A stretch of DNA of 64,000 bases, taken from contig NZ_CP021421.1 of assembly GCF_002201515.1 (NCBI RefSeq), positions 1,674,001 through 1,738,000 on the forward strand. Reading direction: 5' to 3'. This stretch comes from Muribaculum intestinale. GTDB lineage: Bacteria; Bacteroidota; Bacteroidia; Bacteroidales; Muribaculaceae. Shown here one piece after another: positions 55,717 through 64,000 of this stretch. The number at the start of each line of letters is the position of its first letter. The stretch's first letter is position 1. Under the pieces are notes generated by a model. That model searched no databases. It saw only the letters and a program-made list of their open reading frames with translations, and was not told the origin of the DNA. The position numbers were made by a program, and so were the translations under genes.

Positions 55717-57159
55717 ATGAAGCATACTATATATAAGGCAATGGCAGTCGCTGTCGTGGCGATGACTGCATTGACCGCCTCCGCACAGGAGGCACTCCGC
55801 TCGGCTTACTTTCTGCCGGGCTACAATTTCCGCCATGAGCTCAATCCGGCGCTTGCTCCTGAGCGCGGCTATGTGGCCATCCCGGCTCTCGGTGGGTTAA
55901 ACATAGGCCTCAACAGCAATATCGGCCTCAGCACATTCCTTTATCCTGTCGGCGGCGGCCGGCTCACCACATTCATGAGTCCGACTGTCGGGACCGATGA
56001 ATTCCTCGGCAAATTAAAGGATCGCAACCACTTTACCCAGTCGGCAAGCGTCAATCTTCTGTCGTTCGGATTCCGCGGATTCGGCGGCTACAATACCGTG
56101 GGCATCAGCGTGCGCGAAAGTGCGTCGCTGGTGATTCCCAAGGATATGCTTGCTTTTATGAAGCGCGGCATGACAGGCCCGTCGACCCATTATAACTTCA
56201 AAGACCTTGGCATAAATGCCAAGGTGATAGGTGAGATTGCTTTTGGCCATAGCCGTGCTATTACCAAAGACCTCCGTGTCGGGGCCAAGGTGAAGGTGCT
56301 CCTCGGCGGAGCCAATGTCAACGCCCGCATCAGCGATATGGATATAACCTTAAGCGACCAGATATGGCAGATAAAGGCACAGGGTGAGATGGCCATTGCT
56401 GCGGGCAAGGGATTGCGTGTGCCCACAAAGTATGAGCTCGGCAAGGAGTCGGCCTCTTCGCCTGACGCCAATATGGTGGAATGGGGTGATATCGACTACG
56501 ACAGCTTCGGTATGTCGGGTTTTGGTCTTGGATTTGACCTCGGCGCCACATATCAGCTTCTTCCTAACCTCGAGTTGAGCGCCGCAGTGCTCGACCTCGG
56601 CATGATGAGCTGGAACAATGTGATAAAAGGTCAGACTCCATCCACTACATGGACATTCGACGGCTTCCAGGATATCGCTGTAGATTCTTCCGACCCAAAT
56701 TACGAGGAAAACAAACTTGGCAATCAGTTTGAGAAACTCGGCGACGATATGGAGGAATGCCTCAACTTCCACCGCACAGAGACAGGAGCAAAGCGTACTA
56801 CAGGCCTCGGCACTACCATAAGTGTGGGTGCAGCCTATACCGCTCCTGTCTGGAAGGGGCTCGTAGGCGGTCTGCTCCTTACCCAGCGTATCGACGGCAT
56901 GTATTCCTGGACTGAGGGCCGCATTTCCGCCAACATCATTCCCTGCGGATGGTTTGACCTGTCGGCCAACTACGCTCTTTCGTCGTTTGGCAGCTCTCTG
57001 GGATGGGTCATCAACTTCCATCCGGCGGGATTCAACCTGTTCCTCGGCAGTGACTACCAGTTCTTCAAGGTCACCGAGCAGTATATCCCTGTGGGCAATG
57101 TAAATTTCAATGTACAGTTTGGCATAAACTTCACTTTCGGAAAGCGTAAGCGCGGCTGA
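55717..57159 (+). CDS. DUF5723 outer-membrane beta-barrel protein
   Basis: 480 residues with a signal peptide (cleavage after LTASAQ). The pattern LRSAYFLPGYNFRHELNPAL and APERGYVAIPALGGLNIGLN matches DUF5723, a Bacteroidetes family with a FadL/PorV-like barrel. The later part has alternating strands (GLGFDLGATYQLLPNLELSA; WGSFD.. regions) and ends FNVQFGINFTFGKRK, a typical C-terminal barrel strand. The function is unknown; it may carry hydrophobic or sorted cargo. Cotranscribed with the lipoprotein upstream. Confidence 0.82.
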   Translation: MKHTIYKAMAVAVVAMTALTASAQEALRSAYFLPGYNFRHELNPALAPERGYVAIPALGGLNIGLNSNIGLSTFLYPVGGGRLTTFMSPTVGTDEFLGKLKDRNHFTQSASVNLLSFGFRGFGGYNTVGISVRESASLVIPKDMLAFMKRGMTGPSTHYNFKDLGINAKVIGEIAFGHSRAITKDLRVGAKVKVLLGGANVNARISDMDITLSDQIWQIKAQGEMAIAAGKGLRVPTKYELGKESASSPDANMVEWGDIDYDSFGMSGFGLGFDLGATYQLLPNLELSAAVLDLGMMSWNNVIKGQTPSTTWTFDGFQDIAVDSSDPNYEENKLGNQFEKLGDDMEECLNFHRTETGAKRTTGLGTTISVGAAYTAPVWKGLVGGLLLTQRIDGMYSWTEGRISANIIPCGWFDLSANYALSSFGSSLGWVINFHPAGFNLFLGSDYQFFKVTEQYIPVGNVNFNVQFGINFTFGKRKRG

Positions 57160-57173
57160 TACTACGGAATAAT

Positions 57174-57222
57174 AAAAAGACAGATGGCCTACGGTAAATG
57201 CCTTAGGCCATCTGTCTTTTTT
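57174..57222. terminator. Strong terminator after the DUF5723 gene
   Basis: Perfect 18-base stem (57174-57191 with 57204-57221), 12-base loop, then T-rich tail; the A-rich left side makes it work in both directions. Confidence 0.92.
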
Positions 57223-57254
57223 ATAACGGAGTGCCGGATTAAAAATAGTTTTAA

Positions 57255-57262
57255 TATCTTTG
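57255..57262 (+). promoter_or_regulatory. -7 box of the SGNH esterase unit
   Basis: TATCTTTG, 29 bases before the start codon; no clear -33 element. Confidence 0.5.
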
Positions 57263-57291
57263 CATTTGAAAATAAGCTATAGAAATAAACC

Positions 57292-57960
57292 ATGAAGAAA
57301 AAACTCTTTTTTTTAATGGCCATCTTGGCCCTTGCTTCGTCTATTCATGCGCAGGAGCGTAAATATTCAACATTCTATTACCAGCGTGCCACTCTTTTTG
57401 AGGAACTTCCGGTCACATCTTCCGACATAATATTTCTTGGAAACAGCATTACCAACGGTGGCGAGTGGGCCGAGCTTTTTGACAATCCGCATGTCAAGAA
57501 CCGTGGCATCAGTGGTGATGTATGCATGGGAGTGTATGACCGACTTGATGCGATACTGAAAGGGTCGCCGGCAAAGATATTTCTTCTTATCGGCATAAAT
57601 GATGTAGATCGTGGCGCCTCTGCCGACACGATTGTGGAGCGTATAGGCATGATTGTTGATAAAATCCGTAAAGACTCACCCTCTACTAAGATATATCTCC
57701 AAAGCGTACTTCCCGTATCCGACCATTATAAGATGTTCAACGGACATACCTCGCGCTGGCAGGTTGTCCCCGAGATAAACAAAGGCCTTGTGCGTCTTGC
57801 CGCCGACCGTGGAGTAAAATATATCGACCTCTACTCCCATTTCATTGACAATACCACAGGCAAGATGAATATCAAGTATACCAATGACGGCCTCCATCTG
57901 CTTGGAAAAGGATACAAAAAATGGGTAGGAATTGTAAAGCCTTATGTTGATGAGGAATAA
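57292..57960 (+). CDS. secreted SGNH/GDSL hydrolase
   Basis: 222 residues with a signal peptide (cleavage near SIHAQE). All SGNH blocks are visible: the nucleophile Ser in FLGNSITNGGEW, Gly in NRGISGDVC, Asn in LIGINDVDRG and the Asp/His pair in TNDGLHLLGKGY. The most likely activity is acetyl- or acylesterase on a glycan, as for secreted relatives in gut Bacteroidales. The next gene begins 4 bases after its stop and encodes a related enzyme. Confidence 0.9.
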   Translation: MKKKLFFLMAILALASSIHAQERKYSTFYYQRATLFEELPVTSSDIIFLGNSITNGGEWAELFDNPHVKNRGISGDVCMGVYDRLDAILKGSPAKIFLLIGINDVDRGASADTIVERIGMIVDKIRKDSPSTKIYLQSVLPVSDHYKMFNGHTSRWQVVPEINKGLVRLAADRGVKYIDLYSHFIDNTTGKMNIKYTNDGLHLLGKGYKKWVGIVKPYVDEE

Positions 57961-57964
57961 TTGT

Positions 57965-60046
57965 ATGATAAGAAATACAGGGATATTATCATTGATTATC
58001 TGTCTGCTATGCTGTCAGCTGTCTTTTGCTAAAGATAAAATAAAGGTGGCATGTGTAGGCAACAGTATCACCTATGGTACCGGACTGGCCGACCGTGACA
58101 CGGAGGCATATCCGGTGCGGTTGCAGGAAATGCTCGGCGACGGTTATATCGTAGGCAATTTCGGTAAGCCGGGAGCGACACTACTCAACAAGGGGCATCG
58201 TCCGTATACCCGTCAGCAGGAATATGTCGATGCGCTCGATTTTGCCGGCGATATTGTGGTGATACATCTTGGTATTAATGACACCGATCCGCGCAACTGG
58301 CCTAATTACCGCGATTTCTTCGTCGGTGATTATCTGAGCCTGATTGACACACTCCGTCAGGTTAATCCAAAGGCAAGAGTGATAATCGCACGCATGACTC
58401 CGATTGCCGACTGTCATCCGCGTTTCCTTTCGGGCACTCGCGACTGGCATGGCGAGATACAGTCGGCGATTGAGACTGTAGCCGGATATGCCGGAGTGGA
58501 GTTAATCGATTTCCATGCGCCGCTGTATCCCTATCCTCAGCTCTTTCCCGATGCTGTGCATCCCGATGCAGAAGGTGCTGCCATCCTTGCAAAAACTGTT
58601 TACTCCGCCATTACAGGCGATTACGGCGGCCTGGCCATGTCGCCCGTTTATACTGATAATATGGTGTTGCAACGTGATGAGCCGTTGCTTATCCAAGGCA
58701 TTGCCGATGCAGGAGAGAAAGTAACGGTTGCCGTCAACGGCGTGAAGGCCGTCGCCACTGCGGCCAATGACGGCAAATGGCATGTCACTCTACCTCCGAT
58801 GAAAGCAGGAGGTCCGTACGAGCTTATGATATCCACCCCTTCCAGGTCTCTGAAATACTCCGATGTGCTTGTCGGTGAGGTATGGCTCTGCTCCGGACAG
58901 TCGAATATGGAATTTATGCTGCGCCAGTCGGCTACAGCTCCCGGCGATGACAGCGGATGCGCTGACAATCAGTTGCGTCTGTACGACATGAAGGCGCGCT
59001 GGCGCACCGACCCTGTGCAGTGGGATGCATCGGTGCTTGATTCGCTCAACCATCTCCAGTATTACCGTAGCGCGGAATGGAAACCGGCTACTGCCGCCAA
59101 TGCATCCGATTTCTCTGCCGTGGCATATTATTTCGGTAAGATGCTGCGCGACAGTCTGAATGTGCCGGTCGGTCTGATATGTAATGCCATAGGCGGCTCG
59201 CCCACTGAGGCATGGATAAGCCGCAACGCTCTTGAGTATGGATTCCCCGAGATATTGAGAGACTGGACCAACAACGATTTTATCCAGGACTGGGTACGTG
59301 GGCGTGCCGCTCTCAATGTAGGATTGGCTGAAAACAAGTCGAAGCAGAGACATCCTTACGAACCATGCTACCTGTACGAGTCGGGTATCCTTCCCCTTGA
59401 CAGTTATCCTATAAAGGGGGTAATCTGGTATCAGGGTGAATCCAATGCCCATAACAGCGAGGCGCATGAGCGCCTCTTTCCCTTGCTGATTGACAGCTGG
59501 CGCAAGACATGGGAGAACGACAGTATGCCCTTCTATTATGTACAGCTCTCGAGTATCGACCGTCCGTCCTGGCCATGGTTTCGCGACAGCCAGCGCAGGA
59601 TGATGGAGAAAATCCCTCATACCGCTATGGCGGTGTCAAGCGACTGGGGTGATTCGCTCGATGTGCACCCTGTCAATAAGCAGCCCATCGGCGAGAGACT
59701 TGGACGCCTGGCATTGCATGACACTTATGGATTGACGGCCACTGTGCCATGCGGTCCGTTGTTCAGGAGCGCAGATTTCTGTGCCGACGCAGTGTATGTC
59801 GACTTTGATTATGGCGACGGCATGACAAGTTCCGACGGGGCGCCCTTGCGTACGTTTGAACTTGCCGCTACCGAAGGACTGTACTACCCTGCTGTCGCTG
59901 AAGTGACGGATGACGGGCGCTTGAAAGTCTACAGCGAAAAGGTGGCCTCCCCACGCTATATACGTTATGCATGGCAACCGTTCACTCGCGCCAATCTTGT
60001 AAACTCAGCCGGCTTGCCGGCATCCACTTTCCGCGCAGAGAAGTAA
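57965..60046 (+). CDS. two-domain SGNH esterase (GDSL plus sialate O-acetylesterase domain)
   Basis: 693 residues from the ATG at 57965, which gives a clean signal peptide (MIRNTGILSLIICLLCCQLS); an in-frame ATG at 57944 would overlap the previous gene by 17 bases. Domain 1 (about 25-220): VGNSITYGTG, FGKPGATLL, LGINDTD, DAVHPDAEG. Domain 2 (about 225-690) is sialate O-acetylesterase-like: WLCSGQSNMEFML with Ser, GGSPTEAWISR, VIWYQGESNA, and DVHPVNKQPIGERLGRLA with the Asp/His pair. It should remove acetyl groups from sialic acids or plant glycans in the periplasm. An intergenic repeat copy follows 65 bases after the stop. Confidence 0.9.
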   Translation: MIRNTGILSLIICLLCCQLSFAKDKIKVACVGNSITYGTGLADRDTEAYPVRLQEMLGDGYIVGNFGKPGATLLNKGHRPYTRQQEYVDALDFAGDIVVIHLGINDTDPRNWPNYRDFFVGDYLSLIDTLRQVNPKARVIIARMTPIADCHPRFLSGTRDWHGEIQSAIETVAGYAGVELIDFHAPLYPYPQLFPDAVHPDAEGAAILAKTVYSAITGDYGGLAMSPVYTDNMVLQRDEPLLIQGIADAGEKVTVAVNGVKAVATAANDGKWHVTLPPMKAGGPYELMISTPSRSLKYSDVLVGEVWLCSGQSNMEFMLRQSATAPGDDSGCADNQLRLYDMKARWRTDPVQWDASVLDSLNHLQYYRSAEWKPATAANASDFSAVAYYFGKMLRDSLNVPVGLICNAIGGSPTEAWISRNALEYGFPEILRDWTNNDFIQDWVRGRAALNVGLAENKSKQRHPYEPCYLYESGILPLDSYPIKGVIWYQGESNAHNSEAHERLFPLLIDSWRKTWENDSMPFYYVQLSSIDRPSWPWFRDSQRRMMEKIPHTAMAVSSDWGDSLDVHPVNKQPIGERLGRLALHDTYGLTATVPCGPLFRSADFCADAVYVDFDYGDGMTSSDGAPLRTFELAATEGLYYPAVAEVTDDGRLKVYSEKVASPRYIRYAWQPFTRANLVNSAGLPASTFRAEK

Positions 60047-60111
60047 AGTCGGTTAATCTGCCGAATGGAATCCGGTTGTTCTGCCGGATTGTCGGCGTAG
60101 CCCGGGGATTA

Positions 60112-60242
60112 GTCGCTGGGCTACGCCGGGCATGACGGATGGTTGTGCCTTAACCTGTGGCTGCGCACCGCTAACGCGGAGCTTACATAGGCTAACGTTG
60201 TGAACGCCCCCAGAGTGGCTGTGCGCTGACGCGTTGGGTTGC
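60112..60242 (+). repeat. Distant single copy of the intergenic repeat
   Basis: Matches the 0.8-1.6 kb repeat: GTCGCTGGGCTACGCCGGG, the CTGTGG...CATAGG hairpin, GCTAACGTTGTGAACGCCCC and GCGCTGACGCGTTGGGTTGC, with diverged spacers. Upstream, GGCGTAGCCCG at 60094-60104 is an inverted piece of its head, forming a hairpin with it. Apart from this copy and the promoter at 60501-60531, the 60047-60624 gap has nothing I can name. Confidence 0.75.
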
Positions 60243-60500
60243 CATCGCAGCCCCAGCCGGACATCCGCCCACCCATCACCATTCCATATACCCACCCATC
60301 ACCTTCCCAATTCCATATACACGGATATGGCTCATTGCCTTTAGTGATGGCGTATGTAGATGACTGACGGTGTGCCTGTCGTTTCGATTGAATGCCTTAA
60401 GGATTCAATCACATTCTTCCGACAGGGCTCCACGCGCGATTGATTGTCAACCATTTGGACGTTATCAACGTTGTATATTACAGCGCCGGTAGCGGCCGAA

Positions 60501-60531
60501 TTTGACAATTCAAATATTATGGTTAAATTTG
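60501..60531 (+). promoter_or_regulatory. Promoter of the FKBP pair
   Basis: TTTG (60501-60504), exactly 19 bases, TAAATTTG (60524-60531); the leader to the first FKBP gene is about 90 bases. Confidence 0.8.
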
Positions 60532-60624
60532 TGGGGAATATACCGTTATGATTCTTTATGCAAAAGGAGAATGACGAGCGTATTATTTTCGAAAATATAT
60601 AACCAAAATAAATAGATTTAAGAT

Positions 60625-61245
60625 ATGGACAATTCATTAGACCGTATAAGCTATGCTCTCGGCTTGAGCATGGGCAACAATTTTCAGGCTTCCGGCATTA
60701 AGACTATTAATGTTAAGGATTTCGCCGACGGCGTTGCCGCAGTGTTTGAGGGCGCAGCTCCCAAAATGACTTACGACGAGGCCAAGAAGGAGATTAAGGA
60801 GTTCTTTGAAAAGATGGAAGCCGAGCAGCGTGCCGCCGCCGAGAAGATGGGCGAGGTTAACGCTGCCGCCGGAAAGACATTCCTCGATGAGAACGGCAAG
60901 CGTGTGGAGGTAAAGACTACCGCTTCCGGTCTTCAGTACGAGGTGCTTGAGGAAGGCACCGGCAAGATGCCTGCCGCCACCGACAGTGTTACTGTGCACT
61001 ATACCGGCAAACTTATCGACGGCACAGTGTTTGACAGCTCGGTAGAGCGTGGCGAGCCCGCCACATTCGGTGTGACACAGGTTATCCCCGGTTGGGTCGA
61101 GGCTCTTCAGATGATGAAGGAGGGTGCTAAGTGGCGTCTGTTTATCCCCTCTAATCTTGCTTACGGACCCAACGGTGCCGGAAATGTCATCGGCCCGAAT
61201 GCCACTCTGATCTTTGATGTGGAACTTATCAAGGTAAACAATTAA
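60625..61245 (+). CDS. FKBP-type peptidyl-prolyl isomerase, cytoplasmic form
   Basis: 206 residues and no signal peptide. N-terminal FKBP dimerisation-like helices (about 1-75, SLDRISYALGLSMGNNFQAS), a linking helix, and the FKBP domain (about 105-206) with VTVHYTGKLIDGTVFDSSVE, VIPGWVEALQMMKEGAKWRL and the YGPNGAGNVIGPNATLIFDV end; the active-site aromatic and Asp residues are present. Speeds proline isomerisation during folding. It lies 24 bases before a lipoprotein paralog. Confidence 0.93.
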   Translation: MDNSLDRISYALGLSMGNNFQASGIKTINVKDFADGVAAVFEGAAPKMTYDEAKKEIKEFFEKMEAEQRAAAEKMGEVNAAAGKTFLDENGKRVEVKTTASGLQYEVLEEGTGKMPAATDSVTVHYTGKLIDGTVFDSSVERGEPATFGVTQVIPGWVEALQMMKEGAKWRLFIPSNLAYGPNGAGNVIGPNATLIFDVELIKVNN

Positions 61246-61269
61246 TCTGATTATAGAAAATATACAATT

Positions 61270-62163
61270 ATGAAGAAACTGATTTTTGCCCTCGGAGCAG
61301 CAGCTATGCTTGTGGGCACAGCCACTTCCTGTGGCGGCAACAGCAGCTCGAAACTCTCTCCCGAGGAGCAGGCCCTCAATGACTCTCTGACTACAGCATG
61401 GGGATATGTGGCCGGCGGACAGGCCGCACAGATGCTTCAGGCTGCACCAGCCGGAGTAAAGGTCGACAAGGAGGCTTTCCTGCGCGGTGTGCAGACTGCC
61501 ATTCTCGCCGATACTGCCGACCAAAGCTATCTTCAGGGTCTGAGCATGGGTGTGCGTCTGGCTCAGCAGCGTGCATATGCAATGAAAGAACTTGGCATGA
61601 ATGTTGACGCAGCCCAGTGGATGGCTGAGTTCAAGAAAGCCCTTCTTGCCGACTCTCTGCCTCAGATGGATGCAATGCAGCAGCAGTTCCAGAACTGTGC
61701 ACAGCGTGCCGAGCAGACCGCACAGGAACGCAAGAATGCCGAGAAAGAAAATTCTCCCGAATCGCAGGCCAACATCAAGGCCGGCGAGGAGTACATGGCC
61801 GGCCTTATGAAGACCGACCCCGCCATCAAGAAGAGCGAGACAGGTCTCTACTATAAGATTGAGAAAGAAGGCGAAGGCGAGGCTATCGGCGACAATACCC
61901 CTCTGCTTGTCAATTACACCGGACGTTTTACCGATGGCAAAGAGTTTGACTCAAGCAAGGGCAATCCCGCCCGCTTCATGGCCCGTGGCGTAGTGCCCGG
62001 TTTCGGTGAGGGTCTGAAGATGCTCAAAAAGGGTGGAAAGGCGACTCTTTATATCCCCGGTAAGCTCGGTTATGGTGTAAACGGCCAGCCCGCAGCCGGC
62101 ATCGGTCCCAACCAGATGCTTGTATTTGACGTTGAGATTGTCGACGTAAATCCCCAGAACTAA
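61270..62163 (+). CDS. FKBP-type peptidyl-prolyl isomerase, lipoprotein form
   Basis: 297 residues: signal peptide with a lipobox-like ATSC (Cys21), a helical N-terminal region (about 30-160, FKBP-N type, SYLQGLSMGVRLAQQRAYAM), and the C-terminal FKBP domain (about 190-297): PLLVNYTGRFTDGKEFDSS, GVVPGFGEGLKMLKKGGKAT, LGYGVNGQPAAGIGPNQMLV. An envelope folding factor and a paralog of the gene before it; together they serve both sides of the inner membrane. Confidence 0.92.
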   Translation: MKKLIFALGAAAMLVGTATSCGGNSSSKLSPEEQALNDSLTTAWGYVAGGQAAQMLQAAPAGVKVDKEAFLRGVQTAILADTADQSYLQGLSMGVRLAQQRAYAMKELGMNVDAAQWMAEFKKALLADSLPQMDAMQQQFQNCAQRAEQTAQERKNAEKENSPESQANIKAGEEYMAGLMKTDPAIKKSETGLYYKIEKEGEGEAIGDNTPLLVNYTGRFTDGKEFDSSKGNPARFMARGVVPGFGEGLKMLKKGGKATLYIPGKLGYGVNGQPAAGIGPNQMLVFDVEIVDVNPQN

Positions 62164-62221
62164 TAGCTGTCGCCCCTCTTTAATGACATTTTCTGTCGTA
62201 TAAGAGAGAGATTACTTGAAC

Positions 62222-62278
62222 AAATAGCAGATGCCCTGCGAAGTCTCGAATGGCTTCGCAGGGCATCTGCTATTTATA
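62222..62278. terminator. Convergent, bidirectional terminator
   Basis: Perfect 22-base stem (62222-62243 with 62254-62275) and 10-base loop. A-rich on the left and T-rich on the right, so it can end both the FKBP transcript and the opposing M16 peptidase transcript. Confidence 0.93.
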
Positions 62279-62295
62279 GAAAAGTCCCCGGTATT

Positions 62296-64000
62296 TCAAT
62301 TGGCTGACGACTCTGCGGAGGTGGCAGGGGTCATTATTATTTTCATCCGCGACGAGGGGAGTATGCTTTCAGATGCGAACTTGCGTATTGCCTCGGGAGT
62401 GAGGGCGCGGAATGCATCGGTATATTCGGCAGGGTAGTCCACCCCGTCACGGTCAAATACTTTAAGTACGGCAAGCCAGTAGGAGTTGTCGGTCTCAGCC
62501 TCATTGTTGTCGCGCAGTGCGTTTTCGCGCACTCTTCCGAGTTCTTCGGCGGTGACTCCATCGGTGGCGATTCCGGCGAGTATGTCATCGACGATGCGCG
62601 ATGTTTCATTCTCTTTACCATCGGGCACCTTCACATATACAGGCAGGAGGAATGTCGGTCCGTCGATTCCGTTCATATCAGGCACTACCGAACAGTGGGA
62701 ATTGATTGAGTAGGTCCACCCTCTTTTCTCGCGCAATTCGGCGAGCAGACGCGATTTGTATATCTGGCCGAATGCCCGTGCCGCCACAATATTTTCCATC
62801 GTATAGGGTAATGCTGCATGGCGGAAGGTATATACAACCGACTGCGGTGTCGACATCTCGGCTGTAAATCGTATTTCCTTGTCGCCCGGAGTATAACGGT
62901 AGCCCATCTCACGTGGATATTCCCGGCGTCCGGCGGCTGGCAGCGAGGCCACGTATCGTTCCAGCAGATCGGCGAGAGAGTCGGGGGCGAAATCGCCGGT
63001 CACATAGTAGGTGAAGTCGCTGCAATCGGCAAAACGGTCACGATACAGGCCGAGCATAGTGTCGTAGTCGGCTGCTTCGACAGTCGCGGCGATAGTCTTG
63101 GCGCCAAGCGGGTGATGGTTGTACACATTGCGGTGTATGGAGTCGCCCATTATCTGTATGGCATTGCGCATCATGTTGCGCAACTGTGCCGAGCGAGTCT
63201 TCACCAGAGACTCATAAGCCTTGCGGTCGGGGCGTATGTCGGTCATACGCAGGTACATGAGACGGAATGCGTCGGCAAGCGTGGCAGTTGTCGCCGATGC
63301 CTCGACTTTCTCCTCCGTTTCCTTGATTTCTACCGATACTTTCAAATCCTTTCCTGTAAGGCGGCGCTTCAAGTCATTGGCTGAAAAACGCCCGTAAGCC
63401 GATATGGGTATTACTTCTTCAAGCATCTTGAGCGAAGGAACGATACTGTCGGTATACTGCATCGACAGTCCGCCCGGGCTGAGAGCCCTGACGAGTACTT
63501 GTCCGGGAGTCACCGGTGAGCGCCGCGCCAGCACTGTTATACCGTTGGAGAGAGTATAGCGCACGGCGTCGAATCGTCCCAGCGAGTCAATTCGGGCGAT
63601 TTCGCCTCGTTGCGGTTCCGACTCGAGAATCGGGCCGTCGACCACACGGTCGACATAAGGAGTCAGAGCCAGGTCGTTGACCGAATGGAATGCCGCGCGC
63701 ATATCATCCTCGTCAAAATTGTTCTCCTCTTCAGGCATATATGACAGAATCACCACTCCGCGTCCCGACGGATTGACTATCGAGCGCAGTGCGGCAGTGA
63801 TATCATCGGCTGTAATCTCGGGCATCATTTCTGTCTTGGCGTTCACTCGGCTTTCGACCGATGAAATCACTCCGCCGTCAAGGTAGTGGCGCACGTACTC
63901 TCGCGCGTAGTCGGAGTTGCTTTTGCGGGATGCTTTGCGCAGTTCTGCTCCAAGTGTTTCCGACAGCTGAGCTTTGGCATGTTCAAGCTCAGAAGGTAGG
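62296..64000 (-). CDS. M16 family zinc peptidase, C-terminal part
   Basis: The frame is open through the right edge (568 residues inside), so the GTG at 63894 is not the start. The visible part has the second half of an M16 (pitrilysin/insulinase-like) protein: a helical linker with AELRKASRKSNSDYAREYVR and HYLDGGVISSVESRVNA, then a second inactive-like M16 domain (YTLSNGITVLARRSPVTPGQ; ARAFGQIYKSRLLAELREKR followed by GWTYSINSHCSV). The HxxEH zinc site lies in the first half, off the window. A secreted or periplasmic peptide-degrading enzyme is likely. Confidence 0.85.
   Translation of the reverse strand, partial: LPSELEHAKAQLSETLGAELRKASRKSNSDYAREYVRHYLDGGVISSVESRVNAKTEMMPEITADDITAALRSIVNPSGRGVVILSYMPEEENNFDEDDMRAAFHSVNDLALTPYVDRVVDGPILESEPQRGEIARIDSLGRFDAVRYTLSNGITVLARRSPVTPGQVLVRALSPGGLSMQYTDSIVPSLKMLEEVIPISAYGRFSANDLKRRLTGKDLKVSVEIKETEEKVEASATTATLADAFRLMYLRMTDIRPDRKAYESLVKTRSAQLRNMMRNAIQIMGDSIHRNVYNHHPLGAKTIAATVEAADYDTMLGLYRDRFADCSDFTYYVTGDFAPDSLADLLERYVASLPAAGRREYPREMGYRYTPGDKEIRFTAEMSTPQSVVYTFRHAALPYTMENIVAARAFGQIYKSRLLAELREKRGWTYSINSHCSVVPDMNGIDGPTFLLPVYVKVPDGKENETSRIVDDILAGIATDGVTAEELGRVRENALRDNNEAETDNSYWLAVLKVFDRDGVDYPAEYTDAFRALTPEAIRKFASESILPSSRMKIIMTPATSAESSAN

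Overview
The window is a stretch of chromosome from a Bacteroidales bacterium, most likely in or near the Muribaculaceae. The evidence is a SusE/SusF-like fragment at the left edge, a fused NuoCD, a complex I locus without NuoEFG, an rplM-rpsI-rpsB-tsf cluster, DUF5723, DUF1343 and DUF6056-type proteins, and promoters of the Bacteroidetes type (TTTG, about 19 bases, TAnnTTTG). No rRNA, tRNA, CRISPR array, insertion sequence or integrase gene was seen. The family-level assignment is inference.

Layout. 1-0.8 kb: end of a SusE/F-like gene and its terminator. 0.8-1.8 kb: a cluster of 239-base tandem repeats plus an inverted, rearranged copy; a related single copy lies at 60.1 kb. 1.8-2.4 kb: a charged hypothetical protein on the minus strand. 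2.6-20.2 kb: one long co-directional energy locus in which the whole ATP synthase set (atpDCBEFHAG) sits inside the complex I set (nuoA,B,CD,H before it; nuoI,J,K,L,M,N after it), closed by a strong terminator. 20.2-23.1 kb: two small unknown genes, one with an apparent frameshift across its signal peptide, then ribH, a degenerate PfkB-like protein and a short arabinose-5-phosphate isomerase. 23.2-26.4 kb: rplM, rpsI, rpsB, tsf. 26.4-30.4 kb: an AT-richer island with a tailspike-like beta-helix protein and a secreted leucine-rich-repeat protein.

30.6-35.6 kb: a membrane group (anchored coiled-coil protein, MgtC/SapB, two-RCK cation antiporter, EamA transporter). 35.8-42.4 kb: PpiD-like chaperone, MATE exporter, OPT transporter, and a thioredoxin-fold protein without its cysteines. 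42.6-46.1 kb: DUF6056 membrane protein and an LtaS-like sulfatase-fold membrane enzyme. 46.1-50.6 kb: rpsA, prmC, recX, comF. 50.5-53.6 kb: DeoR regulator, WYL regulator and a NamZ-type muramidase. 53.9-57.2 kb: a lipoprotein and a DUF5723 barrel protein. 57.3-60.0 kb: two SGNH esterase genes. 60.6-62.2 kb: two FKBP isomerases. 62.3-64 kb: a cut-off M16 peptidase.

Most of the window is conserved core: respiration, ATP synthesis, translation and envelope folding. The accessory parts are the repeats, the beta-helix/LRR island and perhaps the envelope-glycan genes. The points most worth a second look are the nuo/atp interleaving, the modular intergenic repeat family, the orphan tailspike-like gene, the frameshifted secreted micro-gene, and several proteins that keep a fold but have lost the usual catalytic residues.
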